Assembly (NCBI GenBank): GCA_944385365.1
Contig: CALWWW010000010.1
Coordinates: 1-64,000 of the forward strand
Direction of reading: 5' to 3'
DNA length: 64,000 nt
Source: an uncultured Oscillospiraceae bacterium
Lineage (GTDB): Bacteria; Bacillota; Clostridia; Oscillospirales; Oscillospiraceae
Position 1 is the first letter of the stretch; every line of letters begins with the position of its first letter. Positions 24,737 to 32,854 of the stretch are shown here, piece by piece. The notes beneath the pieces were generated by a model. The model did not search any database and was not told the origin of the DNA. It saw nothing but the letters and a program-made list of their open reading frames with translations. The position numbers and the translations under genes were made by a program.

Positions 24737-26062
24737 GTGAGTTTAGAAGAACTGTACGGCACCATGGGCGTCAGCCCGGCGGTGCTGGCCTACGGGGAGG
24801 CTGTCCTGGACAGCCTCCGCGTCCGTTTTGCGGCCATCGATCAGGTGGCTGAGTACAATCAGGCCAAGGCCCTCCACGCCATGCAGGTCAACCGGGTGGG
24901 CGCGTCCTGTTTCGCCGCCACCACCGGTTATGGCTATGATGACGTGGGCCGGAATACCCTGGAAAAGGTCTACGCCGACTGCTTCCATACGGAAGCCGCC
25001 CTGGTACGGCCCCAGATCACCTGCGGCACCCATGCATTGGCCGTGGCCCTCAGCGCCAATCTGCGGCCCGGCGACGAGCTGCTGTCTCCGGTGGGCCGTC
25101 CCTATGATACGCTGGAAGAGGTCATCGGTATTCGGCCCTCCCAGTGCTCCCTCAAGGAGTACGGCGTGTCCTACCGGCAGGTGGATTTGCTGGCCGACGG
25201 CACCTTTGACTATGACGGCATCCGGGAAGCCATCGGCCCCAAGACGAAGCTTATCACCATCCAGCGGTCCAAGGGCTACGCCACCCGCCCCACCTTCTCC
25301 GTGGAGCAGATCGGCAAGCTCATTGCCTTCTGTAAGGAATGCAAGCCCGACGTTCTCTGCATGGTGGACAACTGCTACGGCGAGTTTGTCGAGACCATTG
25401 AGCCCTCCGACGTGGGGGCCGATATGATCGTGGGCAGTCTCATTAAGAACCCCGGCGGTGGACTGGCCCCCATCGGCGGCTACATCTGCGGCACCACCGA
25501 GTGTGTCGAACGCTGCGCCTACCGGCTCAGCGCCCCCGGCCTGGGCCAGGAGGTGGGCGCAAACCTGGGCATCATGCCCGCGTTCTATCAGGGCTTTTTC
25601 CTGGCGCCCACCGTGGTGTCCGGCGCATTGAAGGGCGCGATTTTCGCCGCCAACCTCTATGAGCGTCTCGGCTTCCCTGTGGTGCCCAACAGCACCGAAT
25701 CCCGCCACGATATCATCCAGGCCGTGGAGCTGGGCTCCGAAGCCGCTATGATCGCGTTCTGTAAGGGCATCCAGGAGGCAGCCCCCGTGGACAGCTTCGC
25801 CACGCCGCTGCCCTGGGACATGCCCGGCTACGACGACCCGGTCATCATGGCCGCCGGTGCGTTCGTCCAGGGCTCCTCCATTGAATTGTCCGCCGACGGT
25901 CCCATCCGTCCGCCCTATGCGGTGTATTTCCAGGGTGGACTGACCTGGTACCACGCCAAACTGGGCATTCTCCTGTCTTTGCAGGAGCTTTGCAACGCCA
26001 ATCTGGTGGATTTGGAGAAACTGCACAAAATCACGGCGGATTTACAGGCACAATTCCGATAA
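24737..26062 (+). CDS. COG4100 PLP enzyme (methionine gamma-lyase family / aluminium resistance protein)
   Basis: A 441-residue fold-type I PLP enzyme of the group annotated as aluminium resistance or methionine gamma-lyase family. GYGYDDVGRNTLEKVYAD (64-81) and TCGTHALAVAL are family hallmarks. The cofactor aspartate is probably in MVDNCYGEF and the Schiff-base lysine is Lys237 in GSLIKNPGGG. The start is GTG 24737 with AAAGGAG upstream. Real substrate is not established for the group; a C-S lyase reaction is the usual guess. Confidence 0.88.
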   Translation: MSLEELYGTMGVSPAVLAYGEAVLDSLRVRFAAIDQVAEYNQAKALHAMQVNRVGASCFAATTGYGYDDVGRNTLEKVYADCFHTEAALVRPQITCGTHALAVALSANLRPGDELLSPVGRPYDTLEEVIGIRPSQCSLKEYGVSYRQVDLLADGTFDYDGIREAIGPKTKLITIQRSKGYATRPTFSVEQIGKLIAFCKECKPDVLCMVDNCYGEFVETIEPSDVGADMIVGSLIKNPGGGLAPIGGYICGTTECVERCAYRLSAPGLGQEVGANLGIMPAFYQGFFLAPTVVSGALKGAIFAANLYERLGFPVVPNSTESRHDIIQAVELGSEAAMIAFCKGIQEAAPVDSFATPLPWDMPGYDDPVIMAAGAFVQGSSIELSADGPIRPPYAVYFQGGLTWYHAKLGILLSLQELCNANLVDLEKLHKITADLQAQFR

Positions 26063-26070
26063 GATAGTTC

Positions 26071-26099
26071 TTTACATTAGCACTTTAGCATGATAAAAT
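26071..26099 (+). promoter_or_regulatory. Promoter of the amino-acid ABC operon
   Basis: TTTACA (26071-26076), 17 bases, TAAAAT (26094-26099), just after the COG4100 stop codon. Confidence 0.65.
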
Positions 26100-26145
26100 A
26101 CCTCCACAAGAACACAACACCATGTTAGATGGAGGATTTATTGAT

Positions 26146-27057
26146 ATGAAAAAGCTGCTTGCACTGCTGCTGGCCCTGATGATGGTCCTGTCCCTGGGCG
26201 CCTGCGGCTCCAAGGATACCCAGGAACCCGCCGCCGATGACAGCACCGCCGAGACCGGTGATACCGCCGAAAACACGGACGCTGCCGCCGGAGATGACGC
26301 TGCTGCCGGGGAAACCGGCGACGCTGATGCGTCGGATTTGCAGTACATCAAGGACAAAGGCACCCTGGTGGTGGGTATGACCAACTTCGCCCCCATGGAC
26401 TATAAGGAAGAGGGCAGCGACGAGTGGATCGGCTTCGACGCCGATATGGCCAAGAAGTTCGCGGAATCCCTGGGCGTGGAAGTGCAGTTCCAGGAGATCA
26501 CCTGGGACTATAAGATCATGGAGCTGGACAACAAGAGCATCGACTGTGTCTGGAACGGCATGACGCTGACCGACGATGTGACCTCCGCCATGAGCACCTC
26601 CGAACCCTATTGCCTCAATGCCCAGGTTCTGGTGACTAAGGCCGACAAGGCCGCCGACTTCGAGGGCCTTACCAGCCTGGAGGGCTATACTGTGGCCGTG
26701 GAGTCCGGCTCCGCCGGTGAAGCCGCCGCCCAGGCTCTGGGCGCTGCCACCGTGCCGGTGCAGGCCCAGTCCAACGCTTTGATGGAAGTGGCCGCTGGTA
26801 CCTCCGACGCCGCGGTCATCGACCTGCTGATGGCCGGCGCCATGGTGGGCGAGGGCACCTCTTACGCCGACCTGACCTACAGCCTGAACCTCAACGAGGC
26901 CCAGGGCCTGGAATCCGAGGAGTACGGCGTGGGCTTCCGCAAGGGCTCCGATGTGACCGAAGCGTTCAATACCTTCTGGGCCGAGCAGGTCGCCAACGGT
27001 ACCGTTCTGGAGGTGGCCACCACCTACGGCTTGCAGGAATCTGTGATTCTGGAATAA
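26146..27057 (+). CDS. Polar amino-acid ABC transporter substrate-binding lipoprotein
   Basis: A 303-residue lipoprotein with lipobox LSLGAC (Cys20), an acidic Ala/Thr/Glu linker of about 50 residues, and a SBP_bac_3 domain: GTLVVGMTNFAPMDYKE, WIGFDADMAKKFAESLGVEV, LDNKSIDCVWNGMTLTDD and YTVAVESGSAGEAAAQ. It binds a polar amino acid; which one is not visible. GGAGG precedes ATG 26146. The first 20 residues differ from the BMP lipoprotein (14818) at one position. A hairpin separates it from the permease, which would let it be made in excess. Confidence 0.92.
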   Translation: MKKLLALLLALMMVLSLGACGSKDTQEPAADDSTAETGDTAENTDAAAGDDAAAGETGDADASDLQYIKDKGTLVVGMTNFAPMDYKEEGSDEWIGFDADMAKKFAESLGVEVQFQEITWDYKIMELDNKSIDCVWNGMTLTDDVTSAMSTSEPYCLNAQVLVTKADKAADFEGLTSLEGYTVAVESGSAGEAAAQALGAATVPVQAQSNALMEVAAGTSDAAVIDLLMAGAMVGEGTSYADLTYSLNLNEAQGLESEEYGVGFRKGSDVTEAFNTFWAEQVANGTVLEVATTYGLQESVILE

Positions 27058-27078
27058 TCTGCTGTGTTTCGACTGCGA

Positions 27079-27103
27079 GGCAGAGCGCGGGACGCGCTCT
27101 GCC
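27079..27103 (+). terminator. Partial terminator between binding protein and permease
   Basis: Eleven-base stem GGCAGAGCGCG/CGCGCTCTGCC with no strong T-run, 22 bases after the binding-protein stop. It probably reduces read-through or stabilises the upstream mRNA. Confidence 0.6.
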
Positions 27104-27145
27104 TTGTGGTGTCGTTTGCATCATCCCCAAAGAGAGGACGATTCC

Positions 27146-27898
27146 ATGTTAGAATTTTTCGCCAGCGATGAATTTCGCACCGTTGTGTCGGCCCTCAACA
27201 CCGGCTGTATCCGGACGTTGCAGCTGTTCTTCATCACGCTCATCGGTTCACTGCCCCTGGGCCTGCTGATCTGCCTGGGCTCCATGAACCGCTTGGCCCC
27301 GCTGCGTTTTTTGCAGAAGAAGGAGAATCCCCGGTGGCTCAATGCCGTCTGGGGCTTTCGGCCCATCAGCGCCATCTGCCGGTTGGTGGTGTGGATTGTC
27401 CGCGGTACGCCCCTGGTGCTGCAGCTGATTGCCCTGTTCTATGTGCCGGGTATGGTGGGCTGGTTCAACTGGCCCGGCGGTACTTCCAGCCGTATGGTGG
27501 CCGCCTGTGTGACGTTTATCATCAACTACGCCTGTTATTTCTCGGAGATTTACCGGGGCGGCATCCAGGGCGTGCCCGTGGGCCAGCAGGAGGCCGGACA
27601 GGTTTTGGGCATGACCAAGGGGCAGATTTTCCGCCATGTGACGCTGCTGCAAATGGTCAAGCGCATTGTACCGCCGGTGTCCAACGAGGTCATCACCCTG
27701 GTCAAGGACACGTCTCTGGCCCGCGTGATTTCGCTGCAGGAGATCATTTTTATGGGCGAGTCCTTCCTGAAGAGCAATATGGGCTATTCCGGTCTGGTGT
27801 GGCCCCTGTTCTTTACGGCGGTGTACTACCTGGTGTTCAGCGGCCTGGTGACGCTGTTCCTCAACTGGGTGGAAAAGAAGCTGGCATATTTCCGGTGA
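27146..27898 (+). CDS. Amino-acid ABC transporter permease (HisM/GlnP-like)
   Basis: A 250-residue permease of the polar amino-acid (HEQRo/GlnP) type with about five membrane spans. The coupling EAA loop is QQEAGQVLGMTKGQIFRHVTLLQMVKRIVPP, and RGTPLVLQL is the conserved family segment. An extra loop of about 20 residues with LRFLQKKENPRWLNAVWG enlarges the N-terminal half. AGAGAGG precedes ATG 27146. It lies between the binding protein and ATPase genes. Confidence 0.92.
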   Translation: MLEFFASDEFRTVVSALNTGCIRTLQLFFITLIGSLPLGLLICLGSMNRLAPLRFLQKKENPRWLNAVWGFRPISAICRLVVWIVRGTPLVLQLIALFYVPGMVGWFNWPGGTSSRMVAACVTFIINYACYFSEIYRGGIQGVPVGQQEAGQVLGMTKGQIFRHVTLLQMVKRIVPPVSNEVITLVKDTSLARVISLQEIIFMGESFLKSNMGYSGLVWPLFFTAVYYLVFSGLVTLFLNWVEKKLAYFR

Positions 27899-27910
27899 TG
27901 GGAGGTCCCT

Positions 27911-28696
27911 ATGGCGATTTTACAAGTACAGAACCTGGAAAAGCACTTTGATAAAACCAAGGTCCTCCAGGATATCAGTTTCAATCTGGAAGCCGGACAG
28001 GCCATGGCCATCATCGGTTCGTCGGGCAGCGGAAAAACGACGCTGCTGCGGTGTCTCAACTTCCTGGAAAAACCCAGCGGCGGCCGCATTTACATCAAGG
28101 ACGATTGTATTTTTGACGCCGACGACCCCACCACCCAGCGGGAGGCCGACGTCCGCCGGAAACGGCTCCATTTCGGCATGGTGTTCCAGTCCTTCAATCT
28201 GTTCCCTCAGTATACGGCGCTGCAAAATGTGACGCTGGCCAAGGAACTGCTGGCCAAGGAGTACCCCGATTATAAGCAGAACAAAAAGCGCATTCTGGAG
28301 GAAATCCGGGAGGAGGGGCGGAAACTGCTGGCCGATATCGGTCTGGCGGCCCGGGAGGACCACTATCCGCACCAGCTGTCCGGCGGACAGCAGCAGCGGG
28401 TGGCCATTGCCAGAGCGCTGGCGCTGCATCCCGATATCCTCTGTTTTGACGAGCCCACATCGGCATTGGACCCGGAGTTGACCGGCGAGGTCTTGCGGGT
28501 CATCCGTGGTTTGGCTGAGCAGAAAACCACCATGATCATCGTCACCCATGAAATGGCCTTTGCACGGGACGTGGCCGATCAGGTCATCTTTATGGACGGC
28601 GGTCTGATTGTGGAGCAGGGCCCGGCCCGACAGGTCATCGAGGACCCCAAAGAGGAGCGGACGAGACAGTTCCTGTCCCGCTACGCTGAGGGTTAA
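27911..28696 (+). CDS. Amino-acid ABC transporter ATP-binding protein (GlnQ-like)
   Basis: A 261-residue ATPase: Walker A GSSGSGKTTLLR, Q-loop FQSFNLFPQYTALQNV, signature LSGGQQQRVAIARAL, Walker B ILCFDEPTSALDPEL and switch histidine VTHEMAFARDVAD. These are GlnQ/HisP features. A 20-residue insert (KEYPDYKQNKKRILEEI) after the Q-loop is seen in some clostridial members. It starts 12 bases after the permease gene and ends the operon at a strong terminator. Confidence 0.93.
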   Translation: MAILQVQNLEKHFDKTKVLQDISFNLEAGQAMAIIGSSGSGKTTLLRCLNFLEKPSGGRIYIKDDCIFDADDPTTQREADVRRKRLHFGMVFQSFNLFPQYTALQNVTLAKELLAKEYPDYKQNKKRILEEIREEGRKLLADIGLAAREDHYPHQLSGGQQQRVAIARALALHPDILCFDEPTSALDPELTGEVLRVIRGLAEQKTTMIIVTHEMAFARDVADQVIFMDGGLIVEQGPARQVIEDPKEERTRQFLSRYAEG

Positions 28697-28734
28697 AAAA
28701 TTCCGAGTTTGCACGGCAAACTCGGAATTTTTTC
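28694..28734. terminator. Bidirectional terminator
   Basis: Perfect 18-base stem from A6 TTCCGAGTTTGC and complement ending in T6. It serves both the plus-strand ABC operon (stop 28696) and the minus-strand TIGR03936 gene (stop 28736). Confidence 0.93.
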
Positions 28735-28735
28735 C

Positions 28736-29401
28736 TTATCGGAACGGCGTACCGTCCTGGGTCAACATCTCAATCCGCATACTCTTGGCAAAATCCGGGG
28801 CCAAGTCCGGCAAGTGCGTACTGACCGCCTTGGCCAGCAAATCCGGATTCAACGACGGATTCTGTGCGCAGATCACCGCCGACAGCAGCACCGTGTTCCC
28901 ATCCTCCTGAGAGACGATCAGCTCTTGGATCATGGGCAGAATATCCTGCTCCACCGGTCCGTTCTTGGACCGCTTTTCCACCACCAGCGTTTCCCCGTGG
29001 AACAGACTATCGATGGCGTCCACCGCTCCAGCAGGAACACCCTGGTCATATTCCAGCCGGACTTCCACTTGCAGATGGGTCAATTCCTTGAGCTTCCGCC
29101 CGCCGTCGTAGCCCAGGACACAGTGAATACCGTCGGGCAACGCGGCGTTGAGCCGTTCCGGCAGAGACGATGTATCCACGGCGGCCTCCGATTCAGCCAA
29201 TTCAAAATCCAGCAGTTCGCACCGGCTGGCCGTGCCCACGGAAAGGGGTAGGGCCAGGGAAACAAAGGCGTGAGGATTAAATCCCTGGGTGTGCTTCAAC
29301 AGAATGCCGCTGCGGCGGAACGCCCGCTGCAAAATCCGCATCAAATCCAGATGGGAAATCCAGATGCCGTTGCCGGTCTTTTCAAATAAAATTCTACGCA
29401 T
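28736..29401 (-). CDS. TIGR03936 radical-SAM-linked protein (DUF2344)
   Basis: A 221-residue protein of the DUF2344/TIGR03936 family, opening with FEKTGNGIWISHLDLMRILQRAFRRSGI and LKHTQGFNPHAFVSLALPLSVG. Its partner TIGR03960 lies directly upstream and overlaps its start by eight bases; in many genomes the two are fused. Both are usually near ribosome-assembly genes such as rng and rplU, which are not here. Role unknown; RNA modification has been suggested by context in other genomes. Confidence 0.9.
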   Translation of the reverse strand: MRRILFEKTGNGIWISHLDLMRILQRAFRRSGILLKHTQGFNPHAFVSLALPLSVGTASRCELLDFELAESEAAVDTSSLPERLNAALPDGIHCVLGYDGGRKLKELTHLQVEVRLEYDQGVPAGAVDAIDSLFHGETLVVEKRSKNGPVEQDILPMIQELIVSQEDGNTVLLSAVICAQNPSLNPDLLAKAVSTHLPDLAPDFAKSMRIEMLTQDGTPFR

Positions 29402-31226
29402 CGCACGGTCCCTCCGGATAGAGCAGATTGGCCCCGCAGCCGGTACACTGGGTCCGGCAATCGGGGGTGATGGTGGAAGCGTAAGCGGCTTTCCGCTCCT
29501 TTTGGAGGAATTGCTTTCTTACGCCCACGTCGATGGTGTCCCAGGGCAGCAGTTCGTCCTCGCTCCGCTCCCTGGTGTAGAAATCCGGGTCAATGCCGCA
29601 GGCCTGGAATGCGTCCAACCACAAATCGTACCGGAAGTATTCGTCCCAGCCGTCCAGCTTGGCCCCGTGGAGCACGGCGTGTTCCAACACAGCGCCCAAC
29701 CGGCGGTCGCCGCGGGCCAGTACGGCTTCCAGACGGCTCAGGCTCGATTCATGCCACTTGTAGTCCACACTCTTGGCGGGCATGTGTTCTTTCAAAAGCC
29801 GCTGACGGCGGGTGTATTCCTCGGGGGAAATCTGCGCTTCCCATTGGAACGGCGTAAAGGGCTTGGGCACAAAATAGGCCGTGGCCACACTGATGCGGCA
29901 GCCCCGCTTCCGGTTGGTGGCCTTTTCCCGCCATGTCTTGAGAATCTTGTAAACCAGATCGGCAATGCCCAATACATCCTCGTCGGTTTCCGTGGGCAAT
30001 CCCAGCATAAAGTACAGCTTGACGCTGCTCCAGCCGCCCTCAAAGGCCGTGGCGCAGGTTTCCAGAACCTCTTCCTCGGTGACGTTTTTGTTGATGGCGT
30101 CGCGGAGCCGCTGGGTGCCGGCTTCGGGGGCAAAGGTCAGACCGGATTTCCGGACCTTCTGGACCTTCTCCATCAACTCCCGGGAGAAATTGTCGGCCCG
30201 CAGAGAGGGGAGAGAAAGATTGATCTTGCGGGGGGCGCAGTAGTCCAACAGATCGTTAGCCAATTCTTCCAACTGCTTATAGTCGGAGGTGGACAGGCTG
30301 GAAAGGGTAATTTCGTGGTTGCCGGAATCCTCCAGCGCTTCCTTGGCCTGACGGGTCAGCACCTCCACGCTGCGGGGCCGCAGGGGCCGATAGGTGAAAC
30401 CGGCCTGACAGAAGCGGCAGCCCCGGATACAGCCCCGGAACACCTCCAGATTGGTCCGGTCGTGGACGATTTCCGTGGAGGGGACAATGTCCTTTGTGGG
30501 GTAGTACGCATGATCCAAATCGTGGACAATGCGCTTGGTCACCGTCTTGGGCGCGCCGTTTTTGGGCGTGATGGCTTTTAATGTGCCGTCCTCGTTGTAG
30601 GTGTGCTCGTAGAAGGAGGGGACGTACATGCCCTCGATTTTGGAGACTTCCAACAGGAATTGGTCCTTGGTCCAGTGTTCGGCCTTGGCTTTCCGGTACA
30701 GGTCGAGAATCTCCACCGTGCTGTCCTCGCCCTCGCCCAGGGAGAAAAAGTCGATGAAGTCGGCCAGGGGTTCCGGGTTGTACATGCAGGCGCCGCCGGC
30801 AAAGACGATGTTTTTCAAGTCGTGGCGGTCGGCGGCGTGGAGGGGCACCTGGGCCAGATTCAGCATGTTGAGGATGTTGGCGTAGCTCATTTCGTAGCCC
30901 ACCGTAAAGGCGATGAGATCAAAGTCCTTCACCGGGTCGTGGCTTTCCAACGCCCACAGGGGCAGATTGTGCTTGCGCATCTGCTCCTCCATGTCGCCCC
31001 AGGGGGCGAACACCCGTTCACACCAGACGTCCGGCTGGTTGTTCATGACGCCGTAGAGAATGCGCATACCCAAATTGGACATGCCGATTTCGTAGGTGTC
31101 GGGGAAGCAGAATGCCACCCGGACGTCCACTTGCGCCTTGTCCTTGACGATCTGATTGTATTCACCGCCCACATAGCGGGCAGGCTTTTGCACCGTTGGC
31201 AAAATGCGTTCCAGTAATGTGGTCAT
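29394..31226 (-). CDS. TIGR03960 family B12-binding-type radical SAM protein
   Basis: A 610-residue radical SAM enzyme. Residues about 30-200 form the B12-binding-like domain (VRVAFCFPDTYEIGMSNLG, DLIAFTVGYEMSYANILNML). The iron-sulfur cluster motif CxxxCxxC is C266/C270/C273 in FRGCIRGCRFCQAGF. The C-terminal third contains PKPFTPFQWEAQ, diagnostic of the group, and a cysteine-containing tail CRTQCTGCGANLLYP. The start at 31226 follows AAAGAGG; upstream residues are not conserved. Product and substrate are unknown. Confidence 0.9.
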   Translation of the reverse strand: MTTLLERILPTVQKPARYVGGEYNQIVKDKAQVDVRVAFCFPDTYEIGMSNLGMRILYGVMNNQPDVWCERVFAPWGDMEEQMRKHNLPLWALESHDPVKDFDLIAFTVGYEMSYANILNMLNLAQVPLHAADRHDLKNIVFAGGACMYNPEPLADFIDFFSLGEGEDSTVEILDLYRKAKAEHWTKDQFLLEVSKIEGMYVPSFYEHTYNEDGTLKAITPKNGAPKTVTKRIVHDLDHAYYPTKDIVPSTEIVHDRTNLEVFRGCIRGCRFCQAGFTYRPLRPRSVEVLTRQAKEALEDSGNHEITLSSLSTSDYKQLEELANDLLDYCAPRKINLSLPSLRADNFSRELMEKVQKVRKSGLTFAPEAGTQRLRDAINKNVTEEEVLETCATAFEGGWSSVKLYFMLGLPTETDEDVLGIADLVYKILKTWREKATNRKRGCRISVATAYFVPKPFTPFQWEAQISPEEYTRRQRLLKEHMPAKSVDYKWHESSLSRLEAVLARGDRRLGAVLEHAVLHGAKLDGWDEYFRYDLWLDAFQACGIDPDFYTRERSEDELLPWDTIDVGVRKQFLQKERKAAYASTITPDCRTQCTGCGANLLYPEGPCDA

Positions 31227-31279
31227 ATTGGGCCTCTTTCGTATAGATTTGTCTCCATTATACAGGGTGCAGCCGGGAT

Positions 31280-31831
31280 TTACAAATGCTTTTTCATGGA
31301 AAGGGTCAGCCGCAGCAGGGCCAGCCCCGCCGCCGCCACAGGCCACAGGCCGTGGTCCGCCGTCAGACATAACGCCCAAAGCATCAAAGCTGCCGCCGTC
31401 ACCCAGGTGACGGCCATCAGCGCGGCAAAGGCAGTGGCCGTATTGCACCGCAGCAGCAGAAACGCCCGCAGGGCTTTTCCGCCGTCCAGGGGCGGCAGGG
31501 GCAGCAGATTGAACGCCCCCAACAGCAGACAGCAGCGGGCGAAGAGGGGAAACACATCCCAGAAAACGAGCCCCAGGCAGTTGGCGGCAGGACCGGCCAG
31601 AGCGCAGACCAGCTCCCGGCGGTAGTCGGTGGCGCCGGTCTCCAGAACCGCGCCGCTGAGGTCCAGCCGCATCCGCCGGATGGGGACGCGGAGCAGGGAA
31701 AGAGCCGCCAGATGGCCCAGTTCATGGAGGGCCATGGCGGCGCAGAAGGGATAGAAACACCCCAGGGGGTCCCAATACCAGAGCAAGGCCATCAGGACCA
31801 GCCAGCCGGGGTCGATGTGCAAAAAAACCAT
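31280..31831 (-). CDS. Site-2 protease (M50) family membrane peptidase
   Basis: A 183-residue intramembrane zinc metalloprotease of the SpoIVFB/S2P type: HELGH at 36-40 in ALHELGHLAALSLL and the third ligand in PLPPLDGGKALRA (115-117), with four to five membrane spans. Known SpoIVFB activates sigma-K in sporulation; small uncharacterised members like this one are common. The start at ATG 31831 has GAGGTGG nine bases upstream; ATG 31849 has none, and the longer frame would run through tRNA-Pro. It lies 54 bases before the TIGR03960 gene, probably in one operon. Confidence 0.82.
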   Translation of the reverse strand: MVFLHIDPGWLVLMALLWYWDPLGCFYPFCAAMALHELGHLAALSLLRVPIRRMRLDLSGAVLETGATDYRRELVCALAGPAANCLGLVFWDVFPLFARCCLLLGAFNLLPLPPLDGGKALRAFLLLRCNTATAFAALMAVTWVTAAALMLWALCLTADHGLWPVAAAGLALLRLTLSMKKHL

Positions 31832-31894
31832 GAAGAGAAACCACCTCATGGCAGAATATGCGGGGAAAAGCGGAAGTATTCTCAAGGAAATTAC

Positions 31895-31923
31895 TTGACA
31901 AGCATGGGAAAACCCACTATAAT
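31895..31923 (+). promoter_or_regulatory. Consensus promoter of tRNA-Pro
   Basis: TTGACA, 17 bases, TATAAT, 12 bases before the mature tRNA 5' end. This is the only promoter found here with both perfect hexamers and 17-bp spacing. Confidence 0.9.
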
Positions 31924-31935
31924 AAATGAGCGTTA

Positions 31936-32012
31936 CGGGGTGTGGCGAAGTTTGGTATCGCGCTTGGTTCGGGTCCAAGAGGCCCCGGGTTCGAATCCCG
32001 GCACTCCGACCA
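31936..32012 (+). tRNA. tRNA-Pro (anticodon CGG)
   Basis: A 77-base tRNA: acceptor CGGGGTG/CACTCCG (one G-T pair), anticodon stem CTTGG/CCAAG around TTCGGGT, T-arm GGTTCGAATCC, discriminator A and encoded CCA. Confidence 0.95.
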
Positions 32013-32070
32013 TGCGGAGTATCATGAAAGGATCTGAAAAGGTCTGTTGATGATACTCCGCATTTTTTAT
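32013..32070 (+). terminator. Terminator of tRNA-Pro
   Basis: Fourteen-base stem (ATGCGGAGTATCAT, sharing one base with the tRNA CCA, and its complement) followed by six T residues. Confidence 0.9.
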
Positions 32071-32189
32071 TTCCAAGTTTATATAGCGATCTGTGCGGGG
32101 GCGTAGCTTAAAGATGCTCCGGGCAATCGTCCCTGTTTTAAACAGGCAGAAGCACAACAGCAGCGTGTGCCCCACACAGCCCCAAATGG

Positions 32190-32373
32190 TTCCGATGGGG
32201 TCGCCGCCCGTACTCTGGCTGTGTCTATACCGTTTGTTGCCCCGGATGGTCAAGCTGTCGTGCTGCTTCCAGCGGTATTCATTCCCGATGCGGGTAAGCT
32301 GTTCGCCCTGTGATTGCGGGAAAGAAACAAGGTCGGCTTGGCTCGCCCGGTCTATCTGTTTTTGAGCCAATAC
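32190..32373 (-). pseudogene. Fragment of a mobile-element CHC2-zinc-finger/DUF3991-type protein
   Basis: A minus-strand frame reads VLAQKQIDRASQADLVSF, then GNEYRWKQHDSLTIRGNKRY and SQSTGGDPIG. This matches the N-terminal part of the primase-like CHC2/Toprim (DUF3991) proteins of conjugative elements, where the pattern is 'V...A..ADIVSFL..G..... G.EYR.KQHDSL...GNKW...S...GG...DFV'. Homology stops after about 60 residues; there is no start codon with a binding site and no C-terminal part, so it is a decayed remnant. It sits just behind tRNA-Pro, a usual integration place. Confidence 0.6.
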
Positions 32374-32428
32374 ATAATAATAGTTGATACCTTTGAAAAA
32401 ACTGGTGTTTGCGAAAGAGTGTGATCGT

Positions 32429-32740
32429 ATGAAAAAGAGAATTATATTATTTTTAGCATTGGTCTGCATTCTGAGCTTGGTTGCTTGTAGCAGAAAACTG
32501 GTGGAAGGGTCTGAAAAAACTTACTATGGAACAGTTACAGACCATGCTATGAGCGTTGTAAATGAGGGCGATATGCAAGGCCGTGCATACATCACAATTT
32601 CTACTGATAATGGAGATGTTCTCTTTTGGCTGGCAAAGGGCTGCGAAACCAATGCCAAAATTGGAGATAAAGTAATTATTGAAAGTGCAATAGAAAAACA
32701 GACAGACTTGCTTGTTGCGACAAGCATTACAGTTGAGTAA
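32429..32740 (+). CDS. Small lipoprotein in an AT-rich island
   Basis: A 103-residue predicted lipoprotein: KKRIILFLALVCILSLVAC with lipobox LVAC (Cys21), then a small beta-rich domain (YYGTVTDHAMSVVNEGDMQG, AYITISTDNGDVLFWLAKGC, GDKVIIESAIEKQ) resembling an OB-like fold. Its codon use is distinctly AT-richer than all neighbours, which with the adjacent mobile-element remnant points to transfer. The start at ATG 32429 has only a weak AAAGAG upstream. Function unknown. Confidence 0.7.
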   Translation: MKKRIILFLALVCILSLVACSRKLVEGSEKTYYGTVTDHAMSVVNEGDMQGRAYITISTDNGDVLFWLAKGCETNAKIGDKVIIESAIEKQTDLLVATSITVE

Positions 32741-32790
32741 ATTTCCATTTATCGGGGAGTACATAGGGCGGACGAGTTGGACAGCCTTTC

Positions 32791-32833
32791 AAAAAACAGC
32801 ACCCCGCAGAAGACCAGTTCTTCTGCGGGGTGT
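32791..32833 (-). terminator. Terminator of the sigma/DUF4179 operon
   Basis: Stem CACCCCGCAGAAGA and complement, followed on the minus strand by GCTGTTTTTTG, 22 bases after the DUF4179 stop. Confidence 0.85.
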
Positions 32834-32854
32834 TCCGTGTATGACAGTTGTTGT

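Noticed and set aside
31933..31978. M50 protease start at TTG 31978
   Set aside because: It would make the protein-coding frame run through tRNA-Pro; a good ribosome binding site lies at ATG 31831.
32013..32800. Attachment-site duplicate of the tRNA-Pro 3' end
   Set aside because: I looked for a second copy of the T-arm and acceptor sequence on the far side of the island and saw none.
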